Notes: generated by a model not told the origin, from the sequence alone. Shown: positions 41,271-51,416, counted from the stretch's first letter. The stretch is 64,000 bases of DNA from Sinomonas sp. R1AF57 (GCF_002224485.1 NZ_CP022463.1:814782-878781), one strand, 5' to 3'. Translations and numbers: made by a program.

Positions 41271-42431
41271 ATGACAACCGAGCACGCGCCTGACACCACG
41301 TCCACCGCCCCGCTCTCGAGCCTCTTCACACCGTTCGACCTCGGACCCGTCCGCCTCCCGAACCGCTTCGTGATGGCCCCCATGACGCGCGAGTTCTCCC
41401 CGGACGGCACGGTGACGCCCGACGTCGTGGGCTACTACGCGCGCCGCGCGGCTGCCGGCGTGGGCCTGCTGATCACCGAGGGCGTCTACGTCTCCCAGGA
41501 TTCGGGTCCGAGCACCTCTGTCCCGCGGCTGTTCGGCCGCGAGCAGCTCGATGCGTGGCGCCGCCTCGTCGACGCCGTCCACGCCGAGGGCGGCCGCATC
41601 GTCCCCCAGCTGTGGCACCTCGGAGCGGCGCGCGGGAACCATGCGGAATTCAACCCGCAGCTGCCCAGCCTGAGCCCCTCCGGCATCGCTCCCAACGGCG
41701 CCGAGCGCGGCCGCGCCGCCACCGTCGAGGAGCTCGCCCGCATCCGCGAGGACTTCGCCCGCGCCGCGGTCGCCGCGCAGGAGGCCGGGTTCGACGGTGT
41801 CGAGCTCCACGGAGCCCACGGCTACCTCCTCGACCAGTTCCTCTGGGCCGGGACCAACCGCCGGACCGACAGCTACGGCGGCTCGCTCGAGGCGCGTCTC
41901 CGCTTCCCCGCCGAGGTCGCCGCGGCCGTGCGTGCCGCCGTCGGGCCCGACTTCCCCGTCATCTTCCGCTTCTCCCAGTGGAAGTCCGGCGACTACGGCG
42001 CCCGGATCGCCGAGACTCCCGAGGAGCTGGGCACCATCCTGAAGACTCTCGCCCACGCAGGCGTCTCCGCCTTCCACCCCTCGACGCGGCGCCACTGGGA
42101 GCCGGCCTTCCCCGAGGCCGACGGGTCTGGGGACACCGAGGGCGCCCGGCTCGGCCTCGCCGGCTGGACCAAGAAGCTCACCGGCCTTCCCGTGATCACC
42201 GTGGGCTCCGTGGGCCTGGACAACGCGTTCGAGGTCACGTGGCAGGAGGGCGGGCGCTCCGAGGTCCGCGGCCTCGAGACGCTCCTCGCCCAGTTCGCGC
42301 GCGACGAGTTCGACCTGGTCGCCGTCGGCCGCGTCCTCCTCTCCGATCCCGCATGGGTCGCCAAGGTCCGGGACGGGCGCACCGACGAGATCCGGCCCTT
42401 CAGCGCCGAGGACCGTCTACGCCTCTCCTGA
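41271..42431 (+). CDS. NADH:flavin oxidoreductase / Old Yellow Enzyme family
   Basis: A 386-residue FMN-dependent TIM-barrel oxidoreductase. It has LPNRFVMAPMTREFSPDG at the start, the His pair motif in GVELHGAHGYLLDQFL, TDSYGGSLEARLRFP and VAVGRVLLSDPAW near the end. Members reduce activated alkenes, often in detoxification or aromatic and terpenoid metabolism. The start at 41271 follows from the homology; the same frame is open upstream. It is a single gene ended by a hairpin. Confidence 0.92.
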   Translation: MTTEHAPDTTSTAPLSSLFTPFDLGPVRLPNRFVMAPMTREFSPDGTVTPDVVGYYARRAAAGVGLLITEGVYVSQDSGPSTSVPRLFGREQLDAWRRLVDAVHAEGGRIVPQLWHLGAARGNHAEFNPQLPSLSPSGIAPNGAERGRAATVEELARIREDFARAAVAAQEAGFDGVELHGAHGYLLDQFLWAGTNRRTDSYGGSLEARLRFPAEVAAAVRAAVGPDFPVIFRFSQWKSGDYGARIAETPEELGTILKTLAHAGVSAFHPSTRRHWEPAFPEADGSGDTEGARLGLAGWTKKLTGLPVITVGSVGLDNAFEVTWQEGGRSEVRGLETLLAQFARDEFDLVAVGRVLLSDPAWVAKVRDGRTDEIRPFSAEDRLRLS

Positions 42432-42455
42432 CCCCAGCGACGGGTGGGCCGGACG

Positions 42456-42483
42456 CACGACGGCGCGTGGCCGCCGTCGTGCG
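42456..42483. terminator. Hairpin after the Old Yellow Enzyme gene
   Basis: GCACGACGGCG pairs perfectly with CGCCGTCGTGC around a 6-base loop, 25 bp after the stop. It is the shortest member of the ACGACGGCG hairpin family in this window. Confidence 0.6.
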
Positions 42484-42548
42484 CGGGCGGGGGCGAGCAC
42501 GGTGCGCCTGAGCCCGCGCGCGGCGCGTCCGTGGCACAGTGGAGGGCG

Positions 42549-43865
42549 ATGAAACTCCGCGCCGACCAGTCAGGAATCCGGGGCCTGCCCATGCCGCTGT
42601 GGCTCCAGGGCGCGGTCGAGGCCATCCAGGCGATCATCATCTCCGCCGTCCTCGCGCTCGTCCCGATCGTCGCGGTCTGGCTGACCGGCGGCCTCGGGGG
42701 GTGGGGCCCGGAGCCCGTCGGGCGGCTCGGGGGGCAGGCCTGGCTCCTCGTCCACGGCGTGCCGCTCAGCCTCAGTGTCGCTTCCCCCGCGGCCGGCGCG
42801 GACGTCCCGGCGGAGGCGGGCACCCTCTCGCTCATCCCCTTGGGCTTGACGCTCCTGCCCATCCTGCTCGCGTGGCGCTCGGGCCGGCGGCTGGCCCGCG
42901 CCTCCTATGCGGACAACCTGTGGCAGGCGCTCGCCGGTGCCGCCGCGGCCTACGCCGCCTTCGGCTTCGCGACGGGCTTCCTGTGCCGCACCCCTCAGGT
43001 CGGCGTGGGGCTCATCGCCGCGGCGCTGACGCCGCTCGCGCCGTTCGGCCTCGGGCTCGTGATCGGGGCCCGGCGCGAGGCGGGATCCTGGGCGCGCCTG
43101 ATCGGCGTCGACGCCGTCGACTGGATTGCCCGGACGGGCCAGTACTCCCGGTGGGCGGGAAGCTACGTGTGGGCCGTCCTGCGCGCCGGACTCGTCGCGC
43201 TGCTCGGCTCCCTGGCACTGTCCGGCCTGCTGCTCGCGGCCAGCCTCGTGGCGCACTGGGCCCAGATTGTCACCGTGTACGAGGCCGTCGGTGCCGACCC
43301 GGTCGGCGGAGCCGCCCTCACCGTCGCGCAGCTGGGGTACGCCCCGCACCTGCTCGTGTGGACGCTGGGCTGGGCCTCGGGCGCGGGCGTCACGCTCGGG
43401 GCAGGCTCGACGGCGGGGGCGCTCGCGACCGCTGTTGGACCCCTGCCGCCCGTGCCGGCGCTCGCCGCCCTTCCCAGCGGGGAGCTCCTCCTGGGTCCCG
43501 CGGCGCTGGTCGTCCCGGTGCTCGCCGGGGTCCTGGCAGGCTGGTGGTTCGTGCGCGAGGGCGAGGACCACTTCGACGAGTGGCTCTCCATCAAGGTCAG
43601 GGCCCGCTGGTTCACGGCCCCCGTCTCCGCACTGTTCCTGGGCGCCCTCGTCGGGGCCTCTGCCGGCGCGCTCGCGGCGGGGCTCGCGTGGCTGACGGGC
43701 GGCTCGGCGGGAATGGGCCGCTTCACCCAGCTCGGGGTCGACCCCCTGTGGATGCTCGTCTGGGTCGGCGCAGAGACCGCCGTGGGCGCCTGCATCGGGT
43801 ATGCCCTCGGACCGTGGCTCGAGCGGTCCCGCGCGGAGCGGGAGCTGGCCGCCACCTCCCTCTGA
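42549..43865 (+). CDS. DUF6350 (PerM-like) integral membrane protein
   Basis: A 438-residue protein with about ten membrane helices, starting MKLRADQSGIRGLPMPLWLQ. It is the DUF6350 family that in actinobacteria lies directly upstream of purN; Mycobacterium PerM is the reference name. PerM is linked to cell division under stress. The purN gene follows, separated by a large inverted repeat array. GGAGGG lies just before the ATG. Confidence 0.85.
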   Translation: MKLRADQSGIRGLPMPLWLQGAVEAIQAIIISAVLALVPIVAVWLTGGLGGWGPEPVGRLGGQAWLLVHGVPLSLSVASPAAGADVPAEAGTLSLIPLGLTLLPILLAWRSGRRLARASYADNLWQALAGAAAAYAAFGFATGFLCRTPQVGVGLIAAALTPLAPFGLGLVIGARREAGSWARLIGVDAVDWIARTGQYSRWAGSYVWAVLRAGLVALLGSLALSGLLLAASLVAHWAQIVTVYEAVGADPVGGAALTVAQLGYAPHLLVWTLGWASGAGVTLGAGSTAGALATAVGPLPPVPALAALPSGELLLGPAALVVPVLAGVLAGWWFVREGEDHFDEWLSIKVRARWFTAPVSALFLGALVGASAGALAAGLAWLTGGSAGMGRFTQLGVDPLWMLVWVGAETAVGACIGYALGPWLERSRAERELAATSL

Positions 43866-43866
43866 T

Positions 43867-44032
43867 GCCGAGGTCACCCCGTGTGGTGCCGAGGTCACCC
43901 CGTGTGGCGCCGAGGTCACCCCGTGTGGCGTCTCTGAAAGCCGATCTCGCGCTCACAGGGGGTGACTTCGCGCTCACAGGGGGTGACTTCGCGCTCACAG
44001 GGGGTGACTTCGCGCTCCCTGGGGGTGACTTC
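43867..44032. repeat. Inverted pair of 21-bp tandem repeat arrays (3 + 4 units)
   Basis: Three copies of a 21-bp unit (GCCGAGGTCACCCCGTGTGG plus one base) fill 43867-43929. Four copies of GCGCTCACAGGGGGTGACTT plus one base fill 43949-44032. The left unit's reverse complement matches the right unit closely (CACNNGGGGTGACNTC), so the two arrays can pair into one long stem with a 19-base loop. The array ends 40 bp before purN. It may act on purN transcription or be a site for a DNA-binding protein. Confidence 0.85.
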
Positions 44033-44072
44033 AGCGCGGGGGAGGGGCGGTGCCCGCCGGTATGGTGGGTCC

Positions 44073-44660
44073 ATGCGCATCGTGGTCCTCGTATCCGGCA
44101 CCGGCTCGAACCTCCAGGCTCTGATCGACGCCGTGGAGTCCGGCGACCTCGCGGGCGTCGAGATCGCCGCCGTCGGCGCCGACCGCGAGGGGACCTACGG
44201 GATCGAGCGGTCCGAGGATGCGGGCCTCGAGACCTTCATCGTGAACTTCAACTCGTTCCCCACCCGCGACGAATGGGATGCCGCGCTCACCGCGAAGGTT
44301 GCCTCCTACAGCCCGGACGTCGTCGTGTCCTCAGGCTTCATGCGGATCGTGAGCCCGGACTTCATCGAGCGCTTCAAGGGTAAGTACCTCAACACGCACC
44401 CCGCGCTCCTCCCGGCGTTCCCCGGCGCGCACGGCGTCCGCGACGCGCTCGCGTACGGCGTCAAGGTCACCGGCTGCACGGTCCACTGGGCCGACGCCGG
44501 GGTGGACACCGGCCCGATCATCGCCCAGGAGGCCGTGGTCATCGCCGAGGGGGAGGACGAAGAGTCCCTCCACGAGCGCATCAAGGTGGTCGAGCGCCGG
44601 CTGCTCATCGACGTCCTGCGTCGCATCGCGGTAGGGCAGGTCCCGGCCCCCGTGGCGTAG
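44073..44660 (+). CDS. purN: Phosphoribosylglycinamide formyltransferase
   Basis: A 195-residue enzyme of purine synthesis that formylates GAR with 10-formyl-THF. MRIVVLVSGTGSNLQALIDA is the substrate-binding start. The active-site Asn-His lies in NTHPALLPAFPG and the Asp in VHWADAGVDTGPII. No ACT domain is present, so it is PurN rather than PurU. Its usual partner purH is displaced to 49397 by a block of opposite-strand genes, and a strong hairpin follows its stop. Confidence 0.95.
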   Translation: MRIVVLVSGTGSNLQALIDAVESGDLAGVEIAAVGADREGTYGIERSEDAGLETFIVNFNSFPTRDEWDAALTAKVASYSPDVVVSSGFMRIVSPDFIERFKGKYLNTHPALLPAFPGAHGVRDALAYGVKVTGCTVHWADAGVDTGPIIAQEAVVIAEGEDEESLHERIKVVERRLLIDVLRRIAVGQVPAPVA

Positions 44661-44670
44661 CCACAGCGCA

Positions 44671-44722
44671 CAGCGCACGACGCCGCGTGCCCGCCGTGGC
44701 GAGCACGCGGCGTCGTGCGCTG
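44671..44722. terminator. Perfect 20-bp hairpin between purN and the SRPBCC gene
   Basis: The 20 bases at 44671-44690 (CAGCGCACGACGCCGCGTGC) pair without mismatch with 44703-44722, loop 12. It lies between convergent genes and would terminate both. It shares only the ACGACG core with the main hairpin family. Confidence 0.75.
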
Positions 44723-44744
44723 CGTGAGCTGGATCAGACGGGTG

Positions 44745-45218
44745 TCAGAACGTCTCGCCCGTCTGCGGCGGGGAGTCCACGTCGCCTCGCCAGGCGCCGG
44801 TGGCGCCGTGGGACTCGACGAACTCCTTGAACCGCTTGAGGTCCTTCTTCACCTGGGCGTCGTCAGCGCCGAACGCGGCGCCGAGCTTCTCGGTGGCAGA
44901 GTCCGGCTCCCACTGGAACTGGACCGAGACCCGGGATTCGGTGTCGTTGAGCCGGTGGAACGTGACGACGCCGGCGTGGTTGACGCCTTCGGTGGTCTTC
45001 CACGCGATCCGCTCGTCGGGGTGCTGCTCGGTGATCTCCGTGTCGAACTCGCGCGTCTGACCTGCCACCTTGGTGGTCCAGTGGAGGTGGGTGTCGTCCC
45101 GCTGGACGACCGACTCGACCCCGCCCATGAACTCCGGGAAGCTCTCGAACTGGGTCCACTGGTTGTACGCGGTGGACACGGGGACGGCGACGTCGATGGA
45201 TTCCTGCACTGTGGACAT
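44745..45218 (-). CDS. SRPBCC (polyketide cyclase/dehydrase-like) family protein
   Basis: A 157-residue protein with a START-like fold: MSTVQESIDVAVPVSTAYNQ, WTQFESFPEFMGGVESVVQ and WKTTEGVNHAGVVTFHRL match the cyclase/dehydrase 2 group common in actinobacteria. These bind hydrophobic ligands, but the function is not known. AAGGAG lies before the ATG. It is the last gene of the leftward island between purN and purH. Confidence 0.85.
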   Translation of the reverse strand: MSTVQESIDVAVPVSTAYNQWTQFESFPEFMGGVESVVQRDDTHLHWTTKVAGQTREFDTEITEQHPDERIAWKTTEGVNHAGVVTFHRLNDTESRVSVQFQWEPDSATEKLGAAFGADDAQVKKDLKRFKEFVESHGATGAWRGDVDSPPQTGETF

Positions 45219-45388
45219 GCGTTTCTCCTTGAGGGTTGGCGCTGTACTTCGGCAGTGGGCGGCGCCTGTCAGACGGTCGCCCTGTGCCTGCGGCCTCTCT
45301 CCGGACCGTCATCCTTTCGGCTACCCGACGCTGTGCGGCCCAAACAGCGTGCGCTGCCGGGCCTGCGAGCCCCCAAGCCAGCGCAAGC

Positions 45389-46741
45389 TCAGGAGAGCGA
45401 GCGCTGCCGGGTCTCGGGCGCCGACACTGCCATCCAGACGACCGCGAGCACCACGAGGCCGCCCGTGAGCGCGAAGGAGGCCGCCAAGCCGAGGGTCGGC
45501 CAGAACCAGGCGGCGAACACGAGCGGGCCGATGCCGGCGCCGATGCGGGAGAACGTCGAGGCCCAGCCGAACCCGGAGCCGCGCAGCTCGGTCGGGTAGA
45601 GCTCGGACACGTAGGCGTACAGCACCGGAATCGCCACCTGGACCACGAAGCCGAACGCGAGGAGCCAGCCGATGGCGGCGGCTGGAACATCGACGACCCA
45701 CGCGACGACCACGAGCGTCAGCGCCGAGAGCGGCCCGGTGACCGCGAGGATCCACTTGCGCCCCACGCGTTCCACGATGAGGGCGGCGACCACGACGCCG
45801 AGCAGGCCGACGGCGGCCATGCCCGCCGTCGTGAGGAAGGCCCGGTACTCAGCGAAGCCGGCCCCGATGAGGATGCGCGGCATCCAGGTGAGGGCGAGGT
45901 AGTAGACCAGCAGGATGCTGAAGAAGAGCGCCCAGGCCACGCCCGTGACCCTCCAGTTGAAGCGCCACACCCGGCCCAGCTGCTCCGCCCACGAGCCGGG
46001 CGAGAGCCTCGGGACGTCGTGGGGCTCGGGGAGGCGGTACTCGGTGGGCTCGGCGCCCGTGCGCTCGACGAGCCCGTCGATCACGGCCCGAGCCTCCGCG
46101 CCGCGGCCCTTGCGGATGAGGAACAGCGGCGACTCGGGCACGCCCCGGCGGATCCAGAACACGAGCAGGGCGGGCAGGACCATGACGAGCAGCGGCAGTC
46201 GCCAGTCCGCGAACGCCCCCACGAGCCAGGCGGACACGAAGCCGCACAGTGCGGCCCCGACCGGCCACCAGCCGTCCATGGCGGTCAGGACGCGTCCGCG
46301 CAGCCTCCGCGGCGTGAACTCGCCCACGAGCGCGTAGTCCACCGGGACGCAGCCGCCGAGGCCGAAGCCGGCGAGGAACCGGAAGACGCAGAACCACACG
46401 ATGTCCGGGCTCACTGCGCCGGCCACCGTGAACACCGAGAAGATGAGCAGGGTCGCGGTGAACGCCACCTTGCGGCCGACCGTGTCGGCGATCGTGCCCC
46501 AGGCGAAGGCGCCGACGGCCATCCCGATGAGGTTCGCGGTGCCGATCCACGCCGCCTGGGCGGGTTCGAGGCTCCAGTGGGCGGAGAGCAGCGGGATCAG
46601 GACGCCGTTGAGTGTCACGTCCCAGGCGTCGAACATGAAGCCCAGGCCGCCGATCAAAAAGATCTTCCCCTGCACCCCCCAGCGCCAGGGAAGGTTCTGC
46701 ACGACGGTGTCCCCGGTGGGCAGCGCGGTGGAGGTGCTCAT
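45389..46741 (-). CDS. MFS transporter, sugar-porter/SV2-like
   Basis: A 450-residue, 12-helix MFS transporter. FAWGTIADTVGRKVAF (loop 2-3), GVPESPLFLIRKGR after helix 6 and YAYVSELYPTELRGSGFGWAS in the second half fit the sugar-porter/SP group and related metabolite:H+ symporters. It lies 170 bp upstream of the SRPBCC gene in the same direction. The substrate is unknown. The start region adjoins a 31-bp repeat array. Confidence 0.87.
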   Translation of the reverse strand: MSTSTALPTGDTVVQNLPWRWGVQGKIFLIGGLGFMFDAWDVTLNGVLIPLLSAHWSLEPAQAAWIGTANLIGMAVGAFAWGTIADTVGRKVAFTATLLIFSVFTVAGAVSPDIVWFCVFRFLAGFGLGGCVPVDYALVGEFTPRRLRGRVLTAMDGWWPVGAALCGFVSAWLVGAFADWRLPLLVMVLPALLVFWIRRGVPESPLFLIRKGRGAEARAVIDGLVERTGAEPTEYRLPEPHDVPRLSPGSWAEQLGRVWRFNWRVTGVAWALFFSILLVYYLALTWMPRILIGAGFAEYRAFLTTAGMAAVGLLGVVVAALIVERVGRKWILAVTGPLSALTLVVVAWVVDVPAAAIGWLLAFGFVVQVAIPVLYAYVSELYPTELRGSGFGWASTFSRIGAGIGPLVFAAWFWPTLGLAASFALTGGLVVLAVVWMAVSAPETRQRSLS

Positions 46742-46773
46742 GCAGCCAAGCCTAGCCCCGCCCCTCCCCCCGG

Positions 46774-46982
46774 TCTCGGGTACACCAAGGCGCACCCTGA
46801 GCGCTCTCGGGTACACCAAAACCCGCCTCCGGCGTTCTCAGGTACGCACGACGGCGGGTGGCCGGGCCGCGCGGGCCGCGTCGCCGACGTCTGGCGTACC
46901 CGAGATGGCAGGGCGGTGAATCTGGCGTACCCGAGATGGCAGGGCGGTGAATCTGGCGTACCCGAGACGGCAGGGGGCGGCG
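46774..46982. repeat. Inverted pair of 31-bp tandem repeat arrays (3 + 3 units)
   Basis: Three 31-bp units beginning TCTCGGGTAC occupy 46774-46866, and three 31-bp units beginning TCTGGCGTACCCGAGA occupy 46890-46982. The first two right-hand units are identical. The right arm's reverse complement shares TCTCGGGTACNCCA with the left arm, so the arrays form a long imperfect stem. The right array ends at the stop codon of the DoxX gene. The architecture parallels the 21-bp arrays before purN. Confidence 0.82.
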
Positions 46983-47438
46983 CTACTTGGCGATCTTGCG
47001 CACCTTGGCCTTGGCCGTCTTGAGGGGCTTCCTCGGGCGGCGGCTGACGAGGAGGGCGACGCCGATGGCGGCGAGCCAGACGTCCTTCGCCATGGTGAGG
47101 CCGGCCTGGGTGGGCCGGACGCCGTCGGACTCCGTCATCCCGGGCGTCTTGGCGTACACGGCCAGGAGGCCTCCGGAGAACGCGGTGAGGCCAAGCGCCG
47201 CGAGCCGGGTCGGGACGAACGGGGCCAGGAGGGCGGCGCCGAGCCCGATCTCGGCGGCGGCCACGGCCTTGCCGAACGTCTCCGGGGCTAGCTGCTGGGC
47301 CTGTGGGAAGGCGTTGGCGGTCATGTCCCGCAGGCCTGTGGCGCTGTCCCGGTCGAGCCGGAGCTTGGACAGGCCCTGGTTGAGGATGAACGCGCCCGTG
47401 GCGAGGCGGAGGACGGAGCGGCTGAGGCTGAATCCCAT
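46983..47438 (-). CDS. DoxX-family membrane protein
   Basis: A 151-residue protein with about four membrane helices: SRSVLRLATGAFILNQGLSKL, FGKAVAAAEIGLGAALLAPF and LTMAKDVWLAAIGVALLV. The basic C-terminal tail (RRPRKPLKTAKAKVRKIAK) is distinctive. DoxX proteins are linked to redox or thiol stress in some actinobacteria. It follows the hypothetical and zinc dehydrogenase genes on the same strand and ends against the 31-bp repeat array. Confidence 0.85.
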   Translation of the reverse strand: MGFSLSRSVLRLATGAFILNQGLSKLRLDRDSATGLRDMTANAFPQAQQLAPETFGKAVAAAEIGLGAALLAPFVPTRLAALGLTAFSGGLLAVYAKTPGMTESDGVRPTQAGLTMAKDVWLAAIGVALLVSRRPRKPLKTAKAKVRKIAK

Positions 47439-47495
47439 GATGGTCCTTCTCTGGTGGCTTCGGTGGACGCTGGTGATTGGACAATACGACGGCGG

Positions 47496-48068
47496 TCAGG
47501 CGCCGCGGAACGCCCGGAGGGTCTTCCGCGCGGCGAGGACCGCGACGACGGGGGCCGCGATCCACGGCCCGGCGACGATGATCGGGTCGATCCACTGGTG
47601 TCGCACGTCGGCGCGCCCGCGCCCGAAGCGGGATGCCACGGGGTGGTGCCCGGCCTCGCCCAGGATGCCCGTCTCGGTCACCGGGTTGTCTGGAGCGCCG
47701 GAGAAGAGCGAACGGGCATGGGATTCCCAGGCGTCGACCCGGTCCCCGGCGATGAGCAGGAGCCAGTGGGCTGTCTGGCCCTCGCTGTACCGGCGGTAGG
47801 CGAACCGGCGGATGGCACCCGAGACTCCGCGCAGGGGGACGGAGGTGCCGAAGACGGGCGTGACGAAGCGGTGCTCGAGCGAGTGCTCGTGGGGCGTCGT
47901 TTCCGCCTGGCGCTCCGGGAAGTCCCAGTGAGCGCCGGTCTCCAAGCGCTGCTCGCGGGGCACGGAGGGACGGTCCTTCGGGTCGAGGTCCGCGCCCCAG
48001 CCGGGGATGCGGGCGCGCAGCTCGTCGCGCGACGGCGGCTGGCGGTGTGCGTCTGCGGTGTAGGGCAT
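47496..48068 (-). CDS. Hypothetical protein with C-terminal membrane helix
   Basis: A 190-residue protein I do not recognise. The first 150 residues are soluble and rich in charged and aromatic residues (WDFPERQAETTPHEHSLEHR, FAYRRYSEGQTAHWLLLIAG). A single hydrophobic segment near 163-178 ends in a short basic tail, suggesting a tail-anchored protein. It lies 12 bp after the zinc dehydrogenase and 57 bp before the DoxX gene, so it belongs to that operon. Confidence 0.75.
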   Translation of the reverse strand: MPYTADAHRQPPSRDELRARIPGWGADLDPKDRPSVPREQRLETGAHWDFPERQAETTPHEHSLEHRFVTPVFGTSVPLRGVSGAIRRFAYRRYSEGQTAHWLLLIAGDRVDAWESHARSLFSGAPDNPVTETGILGEAGHHPVASRFGRGRADVRHQWIDPIIVAGPWIAAPVVAVLAARKTLRAFRGA

Positions 48069-48080
48069 GGCGGGCTCCTC

Positions 48081-49232
48081 TCAGGCGGCCGCGTTCGGCA
48101 CGACGAGCGGCTTGATGATGTTGTCCAGCTTGCTCGAGAAGATGTGGTAGCCCTCGGCGATGTGCTCGAGCGGGATGCGGTGGGTGACGATCTCGCTGGG
48201 CCTGAGGTAGCCGTTCCGGATGTGCTCGAACAGCCGCGGCCATTGCCTCTTCACCGGGCACTGGTTGGTGCGGATCGTCAGCCCCTTGTTCATCGCGTCG
48301 CCGAAGCGGATCGCGCTGAACATCGGGCCGTAGGCCCCGACCACCGAGACCGTGCCGCCCTTGCGGACGGAGTCTATGGCCCAGTTCAGCGCGATGGGGG
48401 AGCCGCCCTGGAGCTTGAGCTTGGACGCGAGGACGTGCTGGAAGAAGCTTCCGTCCGCCTCCGCGCCCGCCGCGTCGATCACCACGTCGGCCCCGAGGTA
48501 GTCGGTGTCCTTCTTGAGCTGGAGGACGATGTCGCCGTACTCGGTGAAGTTGTACGTCTCCGCGTGCGCGAAGTCGCGCGCCTTCTCGAGCCGGTAGTCG
48601 AGGTGGTCGATGACGATGACCCTGCCCGCGCCCATCAGCCACGACGACGCCGCCGCGAACAGCCCCACGGGCCCGGCCCCGAAGACCACGACGGTGTCGC
48701 CCTCCGCGATGTCCCCGAGCTGGGCGCCGAAGTAGCCGGTGGGGAGGGCATCGGTGAGCAGGACGGCGTCCTCGTCCGACATCCACTCGGGGATGCGGGA
48801 GGGCCCGACGTCGGCGAACGGCACGCGCACGAACTGCGACTGGCCGCCGTCGTACCCGCCGGCCGTGTGCGAGTAGCCGTAGGCCCCGCCGACCGCGGTC
48901 GCGTTCGGGTTGACGTTGTGGCAGTTCGAGTAGAGGCCCCGCGCGCAGAAGTAGCAGGATCCGCAGAAGACGTTGAAGGGGACCATGACCCGGTCGCCCT
49001 TCGAGAGGTTCTGGACGGACGGGCCGACCTTCTCGACGACGCCGACGAACTCGTGGCCGAACGTCATCCCGACCCGGGTGTCGGGGAGCATCCCGTGGTA
49101 GAGGTGTAGGTCTGAGCCGCAGATGGCGGCCAGGTCCACCCGGACGATCGCGTCGTTCGGGTGCTCGATGGCCGGGATGTCCTTCTCCTCGACCCGGATC
49201 TTGTACGGTCCGCGGTAGACCATGGCTCGCAT
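48081..49232 (-). CDS. Zinc-dependent alcohol dehydrogenase (MDR family)
   Basis: A 383-residue zinc dehydrogenase. AAICGSDLHLYHGM and FGHEFVGVVEKVG supply catalytic-zinc ligands, CGSCYFCARGLYSNC the structural-zinc cysteines, and VVVFGAGPVGLFAA the cofactor-binding turn. It resembles the glutathione-independent formaldehyde dehydrogenase branch (NQCPVKRQWPRL late segment) and may oxidise alcohols or formaldehyde-like aldehydes. A second ATG lies three codons inside. It is first in the leftward island between purN and purH. Confidence 0.87.
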   Translation of the reverse strand: MRAMVYRGPYKIRVEEKDIPAIEHPNDAIVRVDLAAICGSDLHLYHGMLPDTRVGMTFGHEFVGVVEKVGPSVQNLSKGDRVMVPFNVFCGSCYFCARGLYSNCHNVNPNATAVGGAYGYSHTAGGYDGGQSQFVRVPFADVGPSRIPEWMSDEDAVLLTDALPTGYFGAQLGDIAEGDTVVVFGAGPVGLFAAASSWLMGAGRVIVIDHLDYRLEKARDFAHAETYNFTEYGDIVLQLKKDTDYLGADVVIDAAGAEADGSFFQHVLASKLKLQGGSPIALNWAIDSVRKGGTVSVVGAYGPMFSAIRFGDAMNKGLTIRTNQCPVKRQWPRLFEHIRNGYLRPSEIVTHRIPLEHIAEGYHIFSSKLDNIIKPLVVPNAAA

Positions 49233-49346
49233 GTGGGGGCGCCTTCCTCGCGCGGTATCGTTCCGGTCACTGAGACATGCCCCTTTCGCCCCGGCGGGAA
49301 ACATGCTGGACCGGCGCAGGGGCGGGGCCGGCCCCCGGGCGGTCGA

Positions 49347-49352
49347 TAGAAT
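49347..49352 (+). promoter_or_regulatory. Possible -10 box of purH
   Basis: TAGAAT lies 44 bases before the purH start in the divergent gap. I see no convincing -35. A dedicated promoter is expected because purH has been separated from purN by genes on the other strand. Confidence 0.3.
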
Positions 49353-49396
49353 GGCCGGGACCCCTCCCCGCCCCGTTTCGAGAAAGACGAGTGCCT

Positions 49397-51064
<1,668 letters not shown>

Positions 51065-51097
51065 TTCCACGAAGCCGCGGCTTTCCGGCCGCGCACG

Positions 51098-51134
51098 ACG
51101 ACGGCGCGCTCCCTGGGCGGGGGCGCGCCGTCGT
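51098..51134. terminator. Hairpin between purH and the peptide gene
   Basis: ACGACGGCGCGC (51098-51109) pairs perfectly with GCGCGCCGTCGT (51123-51134). It lies between the convergent purH and the 66-residue peptide gene at 51147 and can terminate both. It belongs to the ACGACGGCG hairpin family. Confidence 0.65.
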
Positions 51135-51146
51135 GCGTTCACGCAG

Positions 51147-51347
51147 CTAGTTGTGCTGCCACGTGACGAGGTTCTGCCATGCGCCGGCATTGGCGGTGGA
51201 ATTGATCGTTGCCGCATTGATTGCGATAGCGAAGTTGATCCCGACGACCGGTGCGATGTTGATGTTGACCAGCGCGAGCGTGTCGCGTTCGGGCAGCAGG
51301 ACTGCCTCCTCTGCGGCGAGAACGCGCTGGGGGAGTTCCTGGGCCAT
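51147..51347 (-). CDS. Putative 66-residue peptide of the M50/SARP locus (P1)
   Basis: A 66-residue peptide that shares with the two other small peptides of the locus the segment LLPERDTLAL (compare LLPARHTLGL and MLPSRETLSW) and a hydrophobic, Asn-rich C-terminal half (VVGINFAIAINAATINSTAN). It has no signal peptide. AAGGAG lies 7 bases before the ATG. It is the most divergent of the three. A perfect 12-bp hairpin separates it from the peptide gene upstream. I do not recognise it as any named peptide family. Confidence 0.78.
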   Translation of the reverse strand: MAQELPQRVLAAEEAVLLPERDTLALVNINIAPVVGINFAIAINAATINSTANAGAWQNLVTWQHN

Positions 51348-51370
51348 GTCCCAACTCCTTGAGGATCTGT

Positions 51371-51402
51371 TGCCGGGTGCCCGAGGGGCCGGGCACCCGG
51401 CA
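51371..51402 (-). terminator. Hairpin between two peptide genes
   Basis: TGCCGGGTGCCC (51371-51382) pairs perfectly with 51391-51402, loop 8 bases. It is 15 bp after the stop of the middle peptide gene and ends 24 bp upstream of the next peptide start, so it could act as an attenuator or an mRNA-stabilising 3' end. Confidence 0.65.
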
Positions 51403-51416
51403 GCGTGTGGTCGGCG

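Noticed and set aside
43916-44101. Minus-strand frame with repeated EREVTPC heptapeptide
   Set aside because: The peptide repeat is simply the 21-bp DNA array read in frame; there is no ribosome-binding site or homologue.
46774-46982. Possible CRISPR array because of 31-bp repeats
   Set aside because: Units are contiguous without unique spacers, arranged in two opposed blocks, and no cas gene is near.
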